Made by a program: the position numbers and the translations under genes
Notes under the pieces: model-generated
The model's input: the letters and a program-made list of their open reading frames with translations, nothing else
Told to the model about the DNA's origin: nothing
Databases searched by the model: none
Assembly: GCA_947385375.1 (NCBI GenBank)
Contig: CANDKR010000003.1
Span: 1-64,000, forward strand
Length of the DNA: 64,000 nt
Direction: 5' to 3'
Source: an uncultured Clostridia bacterium
GTDB lineage: Bacteria; Bacillota; Clostridia; TANB77; CAG-508
Shown: one piece after another, positions 1-9,811 of the stretch
Layout: the number at the start of each line of letters is the position of its first letter
Position numbering within the stretch: the first letter of the stretch is position 1

Positions 1-7
1 AAGAATA

Positions 8-478
8 GTGCCAAGAAGAGGATTTATAGCAAAAAGAGATGTTTTACCAGATCCATTATATAATAGTAAAATAGTTACAAAACTTATTAATAATATAATG
101 TTAGATGGTAAAAAATCAGTTGCTCAAAACATAGTTTATGGTGCTTTTGATATCATAAAAGAGAAAGAACAAAAAGATCCATTAGAAGTTTTTGAAGCAG
201 CTTTAGAAAATATTATGCCAGTTTTAGAAGTTAAAGCTAGAAGAATTGGTGGTGCAACATATCAAGTACCATTAGAAATTAGACCAGAAAGAAGACAAAC
301 TTTAGGTCTAAGATGGCTAGTAACTTATGCTAGAAAAAGACATGAAAAAACTATGGCTGAAAAATTAGCTGGTGAAATTCTTGATGCAGTAAGCGGAAAC
401 GGTGGAGCATTTAAGAAAAAAGAAGATACACACAAAATGGCTGAAGCTAACAAAGCTTTTGCACATTACAAATTTTAG
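8..478 (+). CDS. rpsG: 30S ribosomal protein S7
   Basis: Small-subunit protein that nucleates assembly of the 16S rRNA head domain and touches the E-site tRNA. The 156-residue product begins [15 protein letters not shown] and carries the S7 signature around [12 protein letters not shown]; length is normal for bacterial S7. The start is GTG at position 8, which fits the family N terminus; only seven upstream bases are visible, so no ribosome binding site can be judged. fusA follows after 20 bases, the usual str-operon order. rpsL would be expected just outside the window. Confidence 0.96.
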   Translation: MPRRGFIAKRDVLPDPLYNSKIVTKLINNIMLDGKKSVAQNIVYGAFDIIKEKEQKDPLEVFEAALENIMPVLEVKARRIGGATYQVPLEIRPERRQTLGLRWLVTYARKRHEKTMAEKLAGEILDAVSGNGGAFKKKEDTHKMAEANKAFAHYKF

Positions 479-498
479 TAATAGGGGGATAAATTAAA

Positions 499-2586
499 AT
501 GGCTGATAAAAGAGCTTACCCATTAGAAAGAACAAGAAATATAGGAATAATGGCCCACATTGATGCTGGTAAAACAACAACAACTGAGAGAATATTATTC
601 TACACAGGTAAAACTCATAAGATCGGTGAAGTTCACGACGGTGGAGCTACAATGGACTGGATGGCTCAAGAGCAAGAAAGAGGTATTACAATTACTTCTG
701 CTTGTACAACTTGTTTCTGGAACAATAACAGAATCAACATTATTGATACTCCAGGTCACGTTGACTTTACAGTTGAAGTTCAAAGATCTTTAAAAGTACT
801 TGACGGTGCTGTTACTGTTTTAGCTGCAAAAGGTGGTGTTCAACCACAAACAGAAACTGTTTGGAGACAAGCAGATAAATATAGTGTACCAAGAATGGTA
901 TACGTAAACAAAATGGATACAACTGGTGCAGACTTTATGCTTTGCGTAGAGCAAATGAAAAAAAGATTACGTGCAAATCCAGTTTGCGTTCAACTACCAG
1001 TAGGAGCTGAAGATAATTTCCAAGGTATCGTTGACCTAATCAAAATGAGAGCATTTATTCATAAAGATGATTTAGGAAAAGAAATCGAAGAAACTGATAT
1101 CCCAGCTGATATGGTAGATATGGCTAACGAATATAGAACAAAAATGATTGAAGCCGCTGCTGAACAAGATGAAGAATTAATGATGAAATATTTAGAAGGT
1201 GAAGAGCTTTCTGAAGAAGAAATCAAAAAAGGTTTAAGAATGGGAACAATTGCTAATAACATAGTTCCTGTAACATGTGGTTCTTCATACAAAAACAAAG
1301 GTGTTCAAGAGTTATTGAACTGTATAGTAGATTTTATGCCATCACCATTAGATATACCACATATCAAAGGTGAAACATTAGATGGTGAAGAAACAGAAGC
1401 TAAAACTTCTGATACAGAACCATTTGCTGCTTTAGCATTTAAAATTGCTACTGACCCATTCGTAGGAAAATTATGTTTCTTTAGAGTTTACTCTGGAACA
1501 TTAGAGTCAGGATCAACAGTTTTAAATTCAAGCAAAGATAAAAAAGAAAGAATTGGTAGAATTCTTCAAATGCACTCTAACAATAGAGAAGATATCAACG
1601 TAGTATATGCTGGAGATATCGCAGCAGCAGTAGGATTAAAAGATGTTACAACAGGAAACACATTATGTGATCCTGATCACCCAATAATCCTTGAATCAAT
1701 GGAATTCCCTGAGCCAGTTATCGATATCGCTATTGAGCCTAAAGATAAAGCTGCTCAAGAAAAAATGGGAATTGCACTTTCAAAACTTGCTGAAGAAGAC
1801 CCAACTTTCAAAACATATACAAACCAAGAAACAGGTCAAACTATTATCGCTGGTATGGGTGAATTACACTTAGATATCATCGTTGATAGATTAAAAAGAG
1901 AATTTAAAGTTGAATGTAATGTAGGTAAACCATCTGTTGCTTACAAAGAGACTATTAGAGAAAAAGTTAAAGTTGAAGGTAAATTCATTCGTCAATCTGG
2001 TGGTAGAGGACAATATGGTCACGTATGGTTAGAAATGGAACCATTAGAACCAGGTTCAGGTGTTCAATTTGAGAGCAAAATCGTTGGTGGTGTTGTTCCA
2101 AAAGAATACGTTAAACCAGTTGAAGAAGGAATTAGAGAAGCTTGTGAAGCTGGTGTACTTGCTGGATATCCAGTTATCGACTTCAAAGCTACTTTAGTAG
2201 ATGGTTCTTACCACGAAGTTGACTCATCAGAAGCTGCATTCCATATTGCTGGATCTATGGCTTTCAAAGAAGGTTGTAGAAAAGGTCACGCAGTTATCTT
2301 AGAGCCAATTATGAAAGTTGAAATAACAGTTCCAGAAGAATACATGGGAGATGTTATTGGAGATGTAAACTCTAGACGTGGAAAAATGGAAGGTATGGAT
2401 AGTAATGATGGAATGCAAGAAATTCATGCATTTATTCCACTTTCAGAAATGTTTGGATATGCAACAGACTTGCGTTCTAAAACACAAGGTAGAGGAACAT
2501 ACTCAATGGAACCTTCTCATTATGAAGAAGTTCCAAAATCAGTTCTTGAAACTATTGTTGCTTCAAGAGCTAAAAAAGAAGATTAA
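499..2586 (+). CDS. fusA: Elongation factor G
   Basis: Translocase GTPase acting on the ribosome after peptide-bond formation. The 695 residues give the complete five-domain protein. The G1 loop AHIDAGKTT lies at residues 19-27, DTPGH at 83-87 and NKMD at 137-140; domain IV carries GGRGQYGHV. The start follows the Shine-Dalgarno sequence AGGGGG at 482-487. It sits between rpsG and tuf as in the str operon. It has no in-frame CGG codon, like every other highly expressed translation gene here. Confidence 0.98.
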   Translation: MADKRAYPLERTRNIGIMAHIDAGKTTTTERILFYTGKTHKIGEVHDGGATMDWMAQEQERGITITSACTTCFWNNNRINIIDTPGHVDFTVEVQRSLKVLDGAVTVLAAKGGVQPQTETVWRQADKYSVPRMVYVNKMDTTGADFMLCVEQMKKRLRANPVCVQLPVGAEDNFQGIVDLIKMRAFIHKDDLGKEIEETDIPADMVDMANEYRTKMIEAAAEQDEELMMKYLEGEELSEEEIKKGLRMGTIANNIVPVTCGSSYKNKGVQELLNCIVDFMPSPLDIPHIKGETLDGEETEAKTSDTEPFAALAFKIATDPFVGKLCFFRVYSGTLESGSTVLNSSKDKKERIGRILQMHSNNREDINVVYAGDIAAAVGLKDVTTGNTLCDPDHPIILESMEFPEPVIDIAIEPKDKAAQEKMGIALSKLAEEDPTFKTYTNQETGQTIIAGMGELHLDIIVDRLKREFKVECNVGKPSVAYKETIREKVKVEGKFIRQSGGRGQYGHVWLEMEPLEPGSGVQFESKIVGGVVPKEYVKPVEEGIREACEAGVLAGYPVIDFKATLVDGSYHEVDSSEAAFHIAGSMAFKEGCRKGHAVILEPIMKVEITVPEEYMGDVIGDVNSRRGKMEGMDSNDGMQEIHAFIPLSEMFGYATDLRSKTQGRGTYSMEPSHYEEVPKSVLETIVASRAKKED

Positions 2587-2601
2587 TTTTAAAAGAAATA
2601 C

Positions 2602-2630
2602 TTGCTTTTTTATGTAAAATAGTGTAAAAT
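2602..2630 (+). promoter_or_regulatory. Promoter for tuf
   Basis: TTGCTT (2602-2607), 17-base spacer, TAAAAT (2625-2630). It lies in the fusA-tuf gap, so tuf can be transcribed independently of the str operon. Confidence 0.65.
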
Positions 2631-2677
2631 AGCAGTGATTAAAATGTCTTTAAATTTTTAAATTTAAATATATAATG

Positions 2678-2714
2678 TAGCTAGAGGTAGAAAGCGCTTC
2701 TGCCTTCATAGCTA
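2678..2714 (+). promoter_or_regulatory. Hairpin in the tuf leader
   Basis: An imperfect inverted repeat with arms TAGCTA...GGTAGAA and TTCTGCC...TAGCTA ends a few bases upstream of the tuf Shine-Dalgarno AAAGGAGG. No T-run follows, so it is not an intrinsic terminator. It may stabilise the messenger or affect initiation; that role is inference. Confidence 0.5.
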
Positions 2715-2737
2715 AATTAAAAGGAGGAAAATTAAAA

Positions 2738-3940
2738 ATGGCTAAAGCTAAATTCGAAAGAACAAAACCACACGTTAACATTGGTACAATCGGACACGTT
2801 GACCATGGTAAAACAACAACAACAGCAGCTATTACAAAATACCTAGGATTATTAGGAAAAGCTCAATTCACAGCTTACGATCAAATCGACGGAGCTCCTG
2901 AAGAAAAAGCTAGAGGTATTACAATCAATACTGCTCACGTTGAATATGAAACAGAAAACAGACACTATGCACACGTTGACTGCCCAGGACACGCTGACTA
3001 TGTTAAAAACATGATTACTGGTGCTGCTCAAATGGACGGAGCTATATTAGTAGTTTCTGCAGCAGATGGTCCAATGCCTCAAACAAGAGAGCACATCTTA
3101 CTTGCTAGACAAGTTGGTGTTAAATTTATCGTTGTTTACTTAAATAAATGCGATATGGTTGATGATCCAGAATTACTTGAATTAGTTGAAATGGAAGTTA
3201 GAGACTTATTATCAAGCTATGATTTCCCAGGAGACGAGATTCCAATTATCAAAGGATCTTCATTAAAAGTATTAGAGTCATCAGCTACAGATCCAAATGC
3301 AGCAGAATATGCTTGCATGAAAGAATTAATGGCAGCTGTTGATAGCTATATCCCAACTCCAGAAAGACCAGTTGATCAACCATTCTTAATGCCAGTTGAA
3401 GACGTATTCACAATCACAGGTCGTGGTACTGTTGCAACAGGTAGAGTAGAAAGAGGAACAGTTAAAGTTCAAGATAACGTTGAAATCGTTGGTTTATCAG
3501 CTGAAAGAACACAAACAGTTGTAACTGGTGTTGAAATGTTCAGAAAATTATTAGATCAAGCTGAAGCAGGAGATAACATTGGTGTTCTATTAAGAGGTAT
3601 CGATAGAAAAGACATCGAAAGAGGTCAAGTTATCGCTAAACCAGGAACAATCAATCCACATACAAAATTCAAATCAGAAGTATACGTTTTAACTAAAGAA
3701 GAAGGTGGAAGACATACTCCATTCTTTAATGGATATAGACCACAATTCTACTTTAGAACAACAGACGTTACAGGTGTTATCGATTTACCAGCAGGTGTTG
3801 AAATGGTTATGCCAGGTGATAACGTTGCTATGACAATCGAATTAATCACACCAATCGCTATTGAAAAAGGACTAAGATTCGCTATCCGTGAAGGTGGTAG
3901 AACAGTAGGTTCTGGTGTAGTTTCTGATATTATTGAATAA
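2738..3940 (+). CDS. tuf: Elongation factor Tu
   Basis: GTPase delivering aminoacyl-tRNA to the ribosomal A site. The 400 residues span all three domains. The G1 loop GHVDHGKTT is at residues 19-27, followed by DCPGH and NKCD motifs. The start follows AAAGGAGG. Its own promoter (2602) and terminator (3969) make it a separable transcription unit. Any unusual decoding tRNA in this organism, such as one reading CGGA/CGGT, would be delivered by this factor. Confidence 0.98.
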   Translation: MAKAKFERTKPHVNIGTIGHVDHGKTTTTAAITKYLGLLGKAQFTAYDQIDGAPEEKARGITINTAHVEYETENRHYAHVDCPGHADYVKNMITGAAQMDGAILVVSAADGPMPQTREHILLARQVGVKFIVVYLNKCDMVDDPELLELVEMEVRDLLSSYDFPGDEIPIIKGSSLKVLESSATDPNAAEYACMKELMAAVDSYIPTPERPVDQPFLMPVEDVFTITGRGTVATGRVERGTVKVQDNVEIVGLSAERTQTVVTGVEMFRKLLDQAEAGDNIGVLLRGIDRKDIERGQVIAKPGTINPHTKFKSEVYVLTKEEGGRHTPFFNGYRPQFYFRTTDVTGVIDLPAGVEMVMPGDNVAMTIELITPIAIEKGLRFAIREGGRTVGSGVVSDIIE

Positions 3941-3968
3941 TCAAAAACTAAAAATAGTTTATATAGAG

Positions 3969-4002
3969 GAGTTTCCTAATGTAAATAGGAAACTCTTTTT
4001 TT
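3969..4002 (+). terminator. Intrinsic terminator after tuf
   Basis: Perfect 10-base-pair stem GAGTTTCCTA/TAGGAAACTC, seven-base loop, then seven T residues. Confidence 0.9.
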
Positions 4003-4054
4003 ACATTTTTTTCTAGTTTCCCACTTATTTCCCACTATAGTTTTACAATAACTA

Positions 4055-4084
4055 TTGACTTTTTTATAACATTAAAGGTAAAAT
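4055..4084 (+). promoter_or_regulatory. Promoter for the XRE-family gene
   Basis: TTGACT (4055-4060), 18-base spacer, TAAAAT (4079-4084), 29 bases ahead of the start codon. Confidence 0.65.
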
Positions 4085-4112
4085 CAGTATATATGTCGAA
4101 AGGATATAACAT

Positions 4113-4652
4113 ATGGGGATTGGAAAAAAGAAAATGCCAGTAAGTTATGTAGGCAAGATGATTAAAACAGCTAGAGAAGAGCGTAACTTGAGCATAAATG
4201 AATTGGTAGATGAAATACGCAAACCTCAAATTACAGTTAAGTTATGGCAGAAATGGGAAAAAGGTAAGGAATTTCCAGACTTAGATTGCATATATATTTT
4301 AGCAGAGAAACTAGATTTAAATCCAAATGAAATGCTAGAAAACAGAACTAGAATTATAATGGAGTCCATACATGAAGTTGATTGGGCAAAACGCCGAGTT
4401 GGAGCTTACGCTTTCGATATTATACATACTTGGGTTTTTGTTGGTGTAAAATTAGTTGGATTAGTTCTTGGATTTTTGCTTTTATATTACTTTATAACAG
4501 CAATGCAATTAATGTTAGGCGATCAAGGTGGATACACAGAAAGACTGGTAGTTCAAGTTATAGATAATGCAGTAGAAGAATTTGTACCAAATGCCAATAC
4601 CCAAACGATGTTTGAAAATACAGTTCAGACTACTGTTAATAATGAAGTTTAA
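4113..4652 (+). CDS. Membrane-anchored XRE-family helix-turn-helix protein
   Basis: Residues 12-75 form an HTH_3-type DNA-binding domain (KTAREERNLSINELVDEI, then KWEKGKEFPDLDCIYILAEKL). Residues 108-132 form one hydrophobic segment (WVFVGVKLVGLVLGFLLLYYF). About 45 residues follow and would lie outside the membrane if the DNA-binding domain is cytoplasmic. The layout suggests a one-component membrane-bound regulator, but no ligand or target is visible. It has its own promoter and sits upstream of plsX, which also has its own, so co-function is not implied. Confidence 0.75.
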   Translation: MGIGKKKMPVSYVGKMIKTAREERNLSINELVDEIRKPQITVKLWQKWEKGKEFPDLDCIYILAEKLDLNPNEMLENRTRIIMESIHEVDWAKRRVGAYAFDIIHTWVFVGVKLVGLVLGFLLLYYFITAMQLMLGDQGGYTERLVVQVIDNAVEEFVPNANTQTMFENTVQTTVNNEV

Positions 4653-4694
4653 AACAGTTAGAACCGAATTAGTGGTCAATTTTTTAAAAAACTA

Positions 4695-4723
4695 TTGCTT
4701 TTTTTATAGAAAGCATTTAAAAT
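4695..4723 (+). promoter_or_regulatory. Promoter for plsX
   Basis: TTGCTT (4695-4700), 17-base spacer, TAAAAT (4718-4723). Confidence 0.6.
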
Positions 4724-4774
4724 ATTAATGTCTAATATATATATTTAATAGACATAGTTTAAGGGGGAAAAAAT

Positions 4775-5794
4775 TTGATAATATTATTAGATGCAATGGG
4801 TGGAGATAATGCTCCTGATGCTACAATAAAAGGTGCAGTTAAGGCTGCCAAAGAAGTAAAATCTCAAATTATACTTATTGGAAATGAAGAATTAATTAAT
4901 AAGAAAGCCAAAGAGTTTTATGGAAAAAGCACAATAACAGAAGTTGCAAGTAATATTTCTATTAGAAATACTACTGAAACTATTGAAATGTGTGATATTC
5001 CAACACAAGCTATAAAAACTAAGAAAGATTCTTCAATGGTAGTTGGTTTTAAGATGTTAAAAGAGGGTGAAGGCGATGTATTTATATCTGCTGGAAACTC
5101 TGGAGCATTACTTACAGGTGCTACATTATTAGTAGGAAGAATAAGGGGAATAGATAGACCAGCTATCGCACCACTACTTCCAGCTTATGGAAAGAGTTTC
5201 TTACTTATGGACGCTGGTGCTAATACAAATTGTAAGCCAATTAATTTAGTTCAATTTGCACAGATGTCAACTATATATTTGAAAAATACTTTAGGTATTG
5301 AAAACCCAAAAGTTGGTCTATTAAATATAGGAACAGAAGAAACAAAAGGAAATGATTTAGTGAAAGAAACTTTCCAAATTTTAAATGAACATGCAGAAGA
5401 ATATGGTGTTAATTTTGTTGGAAATGTTGAAGGTAGAGATTGTTTCTCAGGTGAAATTGACAGTGTTATTACTGATGGTTTTACTGGAAATGTTTTCTTA
5501 AAAACACTTGAAGGTGTAGGCAAAATGGTAAAAAGAAACTTGACAGAGAGTTTAAAAAGGAATATATTTACTATGATAGGTTCAATTCCTTGTATGCCAG
5601 CCATAAAAAGATTTGCGAAGACAATGGACTATAAAGAATATGGTGGAGCTTTGTTCTTAGGAGTTAAGAAACCAGTAGTAAAAGCTCATGGTAGCAGTGA
5701 TGAGTATTTATTTTATTTCACTATCAAACAAGCAGAAAGATTTGTTGAAAGTAAAGCAGTAGATAAAATGATAGAAGAATTTGAAAAAAAATAA
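4775..5794 (+). CDS. plsX: Phosphate acyltransferase PlsX
   Basis: Converts acyl-ACP to acyl-phosphate, the donor for the first step of phospholipid synthesis; peripheral membrane enzyme. The 339 residues begin IILLDAMGGDNAPDATIKGA and contain GNSGALLTGATLLVGR, both typical of the family. The start is TTG, seven bases after AAGGGGGAA. The usual Firmicute neighbours fapR and the fab genes are missing; plsX is followed directly by acpP and rnc. Confidence 0.95.
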   Translation: MIILLDAMGGDNAPDATIKGAVKAAKEVKSQIILIGNEELINKKAKEFYGKSTITEVASNISIRNTTETIEMCDIPTQAIKTKKDSSMVVGFKMLKEGEGDVFISAGNSGALLTGATLLVGRIRGIDRPAIAPLLPAYGKSFLLMDAGANTNCKPINLVQFAQMSTIYLKNTLGIENPKVGLLNIGTEETKGNDLVKETFQILNEHAEEYGVNFVGNVEGRDCFSGEIDSVITDGFTGNVFLKTLEGVGKMVKRNLTESLKRNIFTMIGSIPCMPAIKRFAKTMDYKEYGGALFLGVKKPVVKAHGSSDEYLFYFTIKQAERFVESKAVDKMIEEFEKK

Positions 5795-5871
5795 AGAAAC
5801 ACTTGACATTTTATGTTGTATATAATAAAAATAATTATATAGTAATATCTTTGAGAAGGAGGTAAACTAAT

Positions 5872-6111
5872 ATGAGTACTGAAGAAGTATTTGAAAAAGT
5901 AAAATCTATAATTGTAGAACAATTAGGTGTTGCAGATACATCTGTTGAAATGGATTCATCTTTTATTGATGATTTAGGAGCTGATTCATTAGATATAGTT
6001 GAATTAGTTATGGCTTTAGAAGAAGAATTCGATTTAGAAATTCCAGATGCTGATGCAGAAAAAGTAGTTACAGTTGGAGATGTAGTAGACTATATCAAAG
6101 AAAACGTGTAA
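5872..6111 (+). CDS. acpP: Acyl carrier protein
   Basis: Carries growing acyl chains on a phosphopantetheine arm. The 79-residue product has the attachment motif DDLGADSLD, with Ser39 the modified residue, and the usual acidic character. Start follows GAAGGAGG. A TTGACA element at 5803-5808 lies upstream but no -10 at ideal spacing is clear. The gene is closed by a strong terminator at 6132. Confidence 0.97.
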   Translation: MSTEEVFEKVKSIIVEQLGVADTSVEMDSSFIDDLGADSLDIVELVMALEEEFDLEIPDADAEKVVTVGDVVDYIKENV

Positions 6112-6131
6112 TATGACACTTACAATAAAAT

Positions 6132-6184
6132 AAAATCGGGTGTATATGTTATTTATTTTTAAATAATATATATACCCGATTTTT
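6132..6184 (+). terminator. Intrinsic terminator after acpP
   Basis: Outer stem AAAATCGGGT/ACCCGATTTT extended by an AT-rich inner stem, ending in a T-run. Confidence 0.88.
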
Positions 6185-6185
6185 A

Positions 6186-6214
6186 TTGAAAAAATTTACC
6201 AAAAGAGATATAAT
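6186..6214 (+). promoter_or_regulatory. Promoter for rnc
   Basis: TTGAAA (6186-6191), 17-base spacer, TATAAT (6209-6214); only 22 bases ahead of the start, so the leader is very short. Confidence 0.7.
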
Positions 6215-6235
6215 AAGAAAAGGAGGTAAAAAAGC

Positions 6236-6907
6236 TTGAATTTAGAAGTGTTTGAAAAAGAAATAGGATATACATTTACTGATAAAAGTTTATTAAAAAA
6301 AGCGTTAACACATACATCTTATGCTTATGAGAAAAAAGTAGAGAGCTATGAGAGATTAGAATATCTTGGAGATAGTATATTAGAATTTATATCTAGTAAA
6401 TATTTATATCAAAATTATAAGGGTTTATCAGAAGGAGAAATGACTAAAGTTAGGGCATATTCAGTATGCGAAGATAGTCTTTATACTGTGGCAGTTAAGC
6501 ATAATTTTAGTGATTTCTTGTTTTTAGGAAAAAGTGAACAATTATCACATGGTACTAAAAAGGCTATACTTGCCGATACAGTCGAAGCTGTTATTGCAGC
6601 AATATATTTAGACTCTAATTTAGAAAATGCCGAGAAATTTATTTTAGACAATATTACAGAGCAAATAGAATATGCTTCAAAAAATGTTGGGATGAAAGAT
6701 TATAAAACTACTTTGCAAGAAAAACTTCAAGTGCATGGAGATGTTTCAATTAAATATAATATTATTTCTGAAACAGGACCAGATCATAATAAGGAGTTCA
6801 CAGCAGAGCTTGTAATTAATAATAAGAAAATGCAAACAGGAACTGGAAAGAGCAAAAAAGCAGCAGAAATGGAAGCAGCAAGAAAAACTTTAGAAGAATT
6901 AAAATAA
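6236..6907 (+). CDS. rnc: Ribonuclease III
   Basis: Double-strand-specific endoribonuclease for rRNA processing and mRNA turnover. The catalytic signature ERLEYLGDSILEF lies at residues 39-51; the C-terminal double-stranded-RNA-binding domain covers about 155-222 (DYKTTLQEKLQ ... GKSKKAAEMEAA). 223 residues, normal length. Start is TTG after AAGGAGG. The next gene begins 10 bases downstream, suggesting one transcript with the radical SAM gene. Confidence 0.96.
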   Translation: MNLEVFEKEIGYTFTDKSLLKKALTHTSYAYEKKVESYERLEYLGDSILEFISSKYLYQNYKGLSEGEMTKVRAYSVCEDSLYTVAVKHNFSDFLFLGKSEQLSHGTKKAILADTVEAVIAAIYLDSNLENAEKFILDNITEQIEYASKNVGMKDYKTTLQEKLQVHGDVSIKYNIISETGPDHNKEFTAELVINNKKMQTGTGKSKKAAEMEAARKTLEELK

Positions 6908-6917
6908 GGAGCTATAT

Positions 6918-7973
6918 ATGAAGAAACAATACATTATTCCGATATTTGTACCACATCTAGGTTGTCCGAATGAATGCACTTTTTGCAATCAAAGAAAAAT
7001 CAGTGGTCAGCAAAAAAATGTAACGGAAGAAGATGTAAGAAGCACAATTGAATATTATTTAGACAGTTTTAAAGAAAAAGATGCTAAAGTAGAAGTTGCT
7101 TTTTTTGGAGGTAGTTTCACAGCTATTGAAGCAGAACTTCAAGAACGACTTTTAAAAACTGCGTATGAATATATTGAAGCTAAAAAAGTAGATAGTATTA
7201 GAGTTTCTACTAGACCTGATTGTATCAATAAAGAAGTATTAAAGAGACTTAAAAAGTATAAAGTTAAAACAATAGAGCTTGGAGTACAATCAACAGATAA
7301 TTACATATTAGATAAATGCAAAAGAGGACATACTTTTGAAGATGTAAAAAAAGCTTCAAGAATGATTAGATGGCATAGGTTTACTTTAGGGCATCAAATG
7401 ATGGTAGGACTTCCTGAAAGTACAGCCTTAGATGAGCTTAATACTGCGAAAAATTTGGCAAAGTTAAAACCTAAGATAGTTAGAATTTATCCTGTTTTAG
7501 TAATACGTGGAACAGAACTTGAAAGAGAGTATTTAGATGGTGAATACGAGCCACTATCAGTTGACCAAGCTGTTGAAAGATGTAAAGATTTATGTTATTT
7601 CTTTAATAAGAAGAGAATTACAGTTATAAGAATTGGACTTCAAAATACTGATACAATTTGTAATCCACAAAAAGATGGTAGTGATGTAGTAGCAGGTCCA
7701 TATCATGAAACTTTTAGGCAACTTGTTGAGTCTTCTATGTATTATGATACTATTGTTGACAAAATTAAGAAGTTCAACACTAAAGTAAAAGAAGTAGAAG
7801 TTAAGGTTAATCCACAAAATGTTAGCAATGTAGTAGGTTTTAAGAGACAAAATATTTCAAAATTAAAAGATACTTATGATGTTGATGTTTTGATTAAGAT
7901 GGACGACAAATGCCCAGCAAGTAAGATAGAAGTAACTGTCACTAAGAAATATAAAGATTTTATTGATGAATAA
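6918..7973 (+). CDS. Radical SAM protein, Elp3-like
   Basis: The N-terminal radical SAM core has the CxxxCxxC cluster-binding motif at Cys16, Cys20 and Cys23 (CPNECTFC), followed by FFGGSFTA, the usual GG motif. The rest of the fold matches the Elp3/YhcC-like radical SAM group; no acetyltransferase domain is present. The last 80 residues hold a small Lys-rich domain. Substrate unknown. It lies directly downstream of rnc, a position this family often occupies in Clostridia, which hints at RNA modification (inference). Confidence 0.8.
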   Translation: MKKQYIIPIFVPHLGCPNECTFCNQRKISGQQKNVTEEDVRSTIEYYLDSFKEKDAKVEVAFFGGSFTAIEAELQERLLKTAYEYIEAKKVDSIRVSTRPDCINKEVLKRLKKYKVKTIELGVQSTDNYILDKCKRGHTFEDVKKASRMIRWHRFTLGHQMMVGLPESTALDELNTAKNLAKLKPKIVRIYPVLVIRGTELEREYLDGEYEPLSVDQAVERCKDLCYFFNKKRITVIRIGLQNTDTICNPQKDGSDVVAGPYHETFRQLVESSMYYDTIVDKIKKFNTKVKEVEVKVNPQNVSNVVGFKRQNISKLKDTYDVDVLIKMDDKCPASKIEVTVTKKYKDFIDE

Positions 7974-7984
7974 TTTTAAAAGAA

Positions 7985-8013
7985 GCACCTATACTAAGTT
8001 ATAGGTGTTTTTT
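7985..8013 (+). terminator. Terminator overlapping the next gene's ribosome binding site
   Basis: Stem CACCTATA/TATAGGTG with six-base loop and six T residues ending right before ATG 8014. The right arm contains AGGTG, the only Shine-Dalgarno-like sequence available to the next gene, so the hairpin both ends transcription and hides the ribosome binding site. Confidence 0.75.
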
Positions 8014-8850
8014 ATGAGAGAAAAAATTAAAGATTTTATTTTAATAACAGTTGGTTGCGTTATTGCAGGAGTTGGTACTGCATTGTTTTTGCTACCTAAT
8101 AAATTGTCAAGTGGTGGTTTTGCAGGTATTGGTACAATACTTTATTATTTTGCGAAAATACCAATGGGTTTATCAATAATAGTGATGAATATTCCACTTT
8201 TTATTATTAGTTATTTTAGATCTGGAAAAGGCTTTTTACTTAAAAGTATATATGCAACGATTTTGTATTCAGAAATGATAGATGTATTAAGTCAAATTGA
8301 GACTTTTACTACTGATAAGTTTCTAGATTGTATTTATGGTGGTATTTTAATTGGTATTGGACTAGGATTAGTTTTTAAAGCAAGAGCGTCAACAGGTGGC
8401 ACAGACCTTATTGTACAAATAATAAAAAGTTATTCAAATAGAATAAGGACATCAAATACTTTAGCTCTTATGGATGGAATTATTGTGTTTTTAAATCTTA
8501 TATTTTTTAGACAGATTGAAATAGGTTTATATTCAGCAATTGCGATTTTTATAATTGGTAAAATGATAGACTTAGTGTTTGAAGGTATAAACTTTAGTAA
8601 AATGCTATATATTGTGTCAGACAAGTATGAGGAGATTTCTGATATAATTAATGTAGAAATTGAAAGTGGTTCAACAGGACTTTATGGAAAAGGAATGTTT
8701 ACTTCAAAAGAAAGAATGATACTTATGTGTGTTACTAAAAGAAGAAATGTGATGACTATTAAGAATTTAGCGTTGCAAATAGACCCTAATGCGTTTATTA
8801 TAATAACAGATGCAAGAGAAGTATATGGGTTAGGTTTTAAAGAAGAATAA
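8014..8850 (+). CDS. YitT-family membrane protein (DUF161/DUF2179)
   Basis: Polytopic membrane protein of unknown transport or sensing role. The N-terminal 190 residues hold about five hydrophobic helices, starting at FILITVGCVIAGVGTALFLL, with the family motif KARASTGGTDLI. The C-terminal cytoplasmic DUF2179 domain spans about 190-275. An in-frame GTG lies nine bases upstream inside the hairpin; ATG 8014 is preferred because the protein begins MREKIKDF like its relatives and AGGTG lies seven bases upstream. Confidence 0.85.
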   Translation: MREKIKDFILITVGCVIAGVGTALFLLPNKLSSGGFAGIGTILYYFAKIPMGLSIIVMNIPLFIISYFRSGKGFLLKSIYATILYSEMIDVLSQIETFTTDKFLDCIYGGILIGIGLGLVFKARASTGGTDLIVQIIKSYSNRIRTSNTLALMDGIIVFLNLIFFRQIEIGLYSAIAIFIIGKMIDLVFEGINFSKMLYIVSDKYEEISDIINVEIESGSTGLYGKGMFTSKERMILMCVTKRRNVMTIKNLALQIDPNAFIIITDAREVYGLGFKEE

Positions 8851-8922
8851 AATTTTAAATTTCCATTGATAAATAAATGTAAATATATTAAAATATAGTT
8901 GGAATAATAGAGGAGTTTTAAT

Positions 8923-9796
8923 ATGGAACAGACATATATTTTAAAAAATCCAGATAGTTTTAACTTAGTACACATTTTTGAGTGCGGACAGTGTTTTAGA
9001 TGGAATATGTTAGTAGATGGAAGCTATACAGGTATAATAAAAGCTGGAGTTATAAATGTAAAACAAGACGGAACAGACTTTATTTTTACAGGTAATGTAG
9101 AAGGAAAGTTGGAAGATATTGTAAAGGATTATTTTGATTTAGAAACAGATTATGCTAAGATTAAAGAAAGACTAAGCAAAGTGGACGAGTATTTAAGAGA
9201 GAGTATTAAATTTGGTGATGGAATACGTATTTTAAATCAAGATTTATGGGAATGTATAATTTCATTTATAATATCAGCAAACAATAATATACCAAGAATT
9301 AAAAAGATAATAGATAAAATTTCAAAAACTTATGGTAAAAAAGTTGTTTTTAGAGAAGAGGAGTATTATCTGTTTCCAAGCATAGAAGAACTTTCAAAAG
9401 CTAGTGTAGAAAATTTAAGAGGTATGGGACTTGGCTTTAGAGATAAGAGAGTATATAATACTACAAAGATGATTAAAGAAGATAAAACATTACTTACAAA
9501 TTTACAAAATGAGAAAAGCTTAGAAAAAGTTGAAGAAGAGCTTTTAAAACTTGACGGAGTTGGAGAAAAGGTTGCAAATTGCATAATGCTTTTTTCATTA
9601 AAACGATTTGATGTTTTCCCAATTGATGTTTGGGTTAGAAGAGTTATGAATGATTTATATATACATAATGAAGATGAAGAGAAAGTTAGCAAAAGAGAAA
9701 TAAAGAAATTAGCAGAAGAAAAATTTTTTGAGCTACCACGGTCTTGCACAACAATACTTATTTTATTGGAAGAGAGAGCAAGGAAAAGGAGCATAG
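8923..9796 (+). CDS. 8-oxoguanine DNA glycosylase (OGG1 type), with +1 recoding at CGGT
   Basis: Bifunctional base-excision glycosylase. The helix-hairpin-helix carries the catalytic Lys216 in LDGVGEKVAN and Asp235 in PIDVWV. In frame 0 the protein reads ...FELPRS and runs to a stop at 9828 with a C terminus unlike any OGG and a 17-base overlap with the next gene. Skipping one base at CGG 9739-9741 gives ELP-GLAQQYLFYWKREQ and a stop at 9794-9796. G-x-A-Q-Q-Y-L-F is the conserved OGG C-terminal helix, and the overlap disappears. Product 290 residues. This site is cryptic because frame 0 stays open, so standard gene callers would give a wrong tail. Confidence 0.9.
9739..9742 (+). other. CGGT +1 recoding site, Gly273 of the OGG glycosylase
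   Basis: Codons CTA CCA | CGGT | CTT. In-frame CGG; GGT is glycine in the +1 frame and corresponds to the conserved glycine of the C-terminal GxAQ motif. Confidence 0.88.
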
Positions 9797-9811
9797 AATT
9801 GGAGGTTACAA

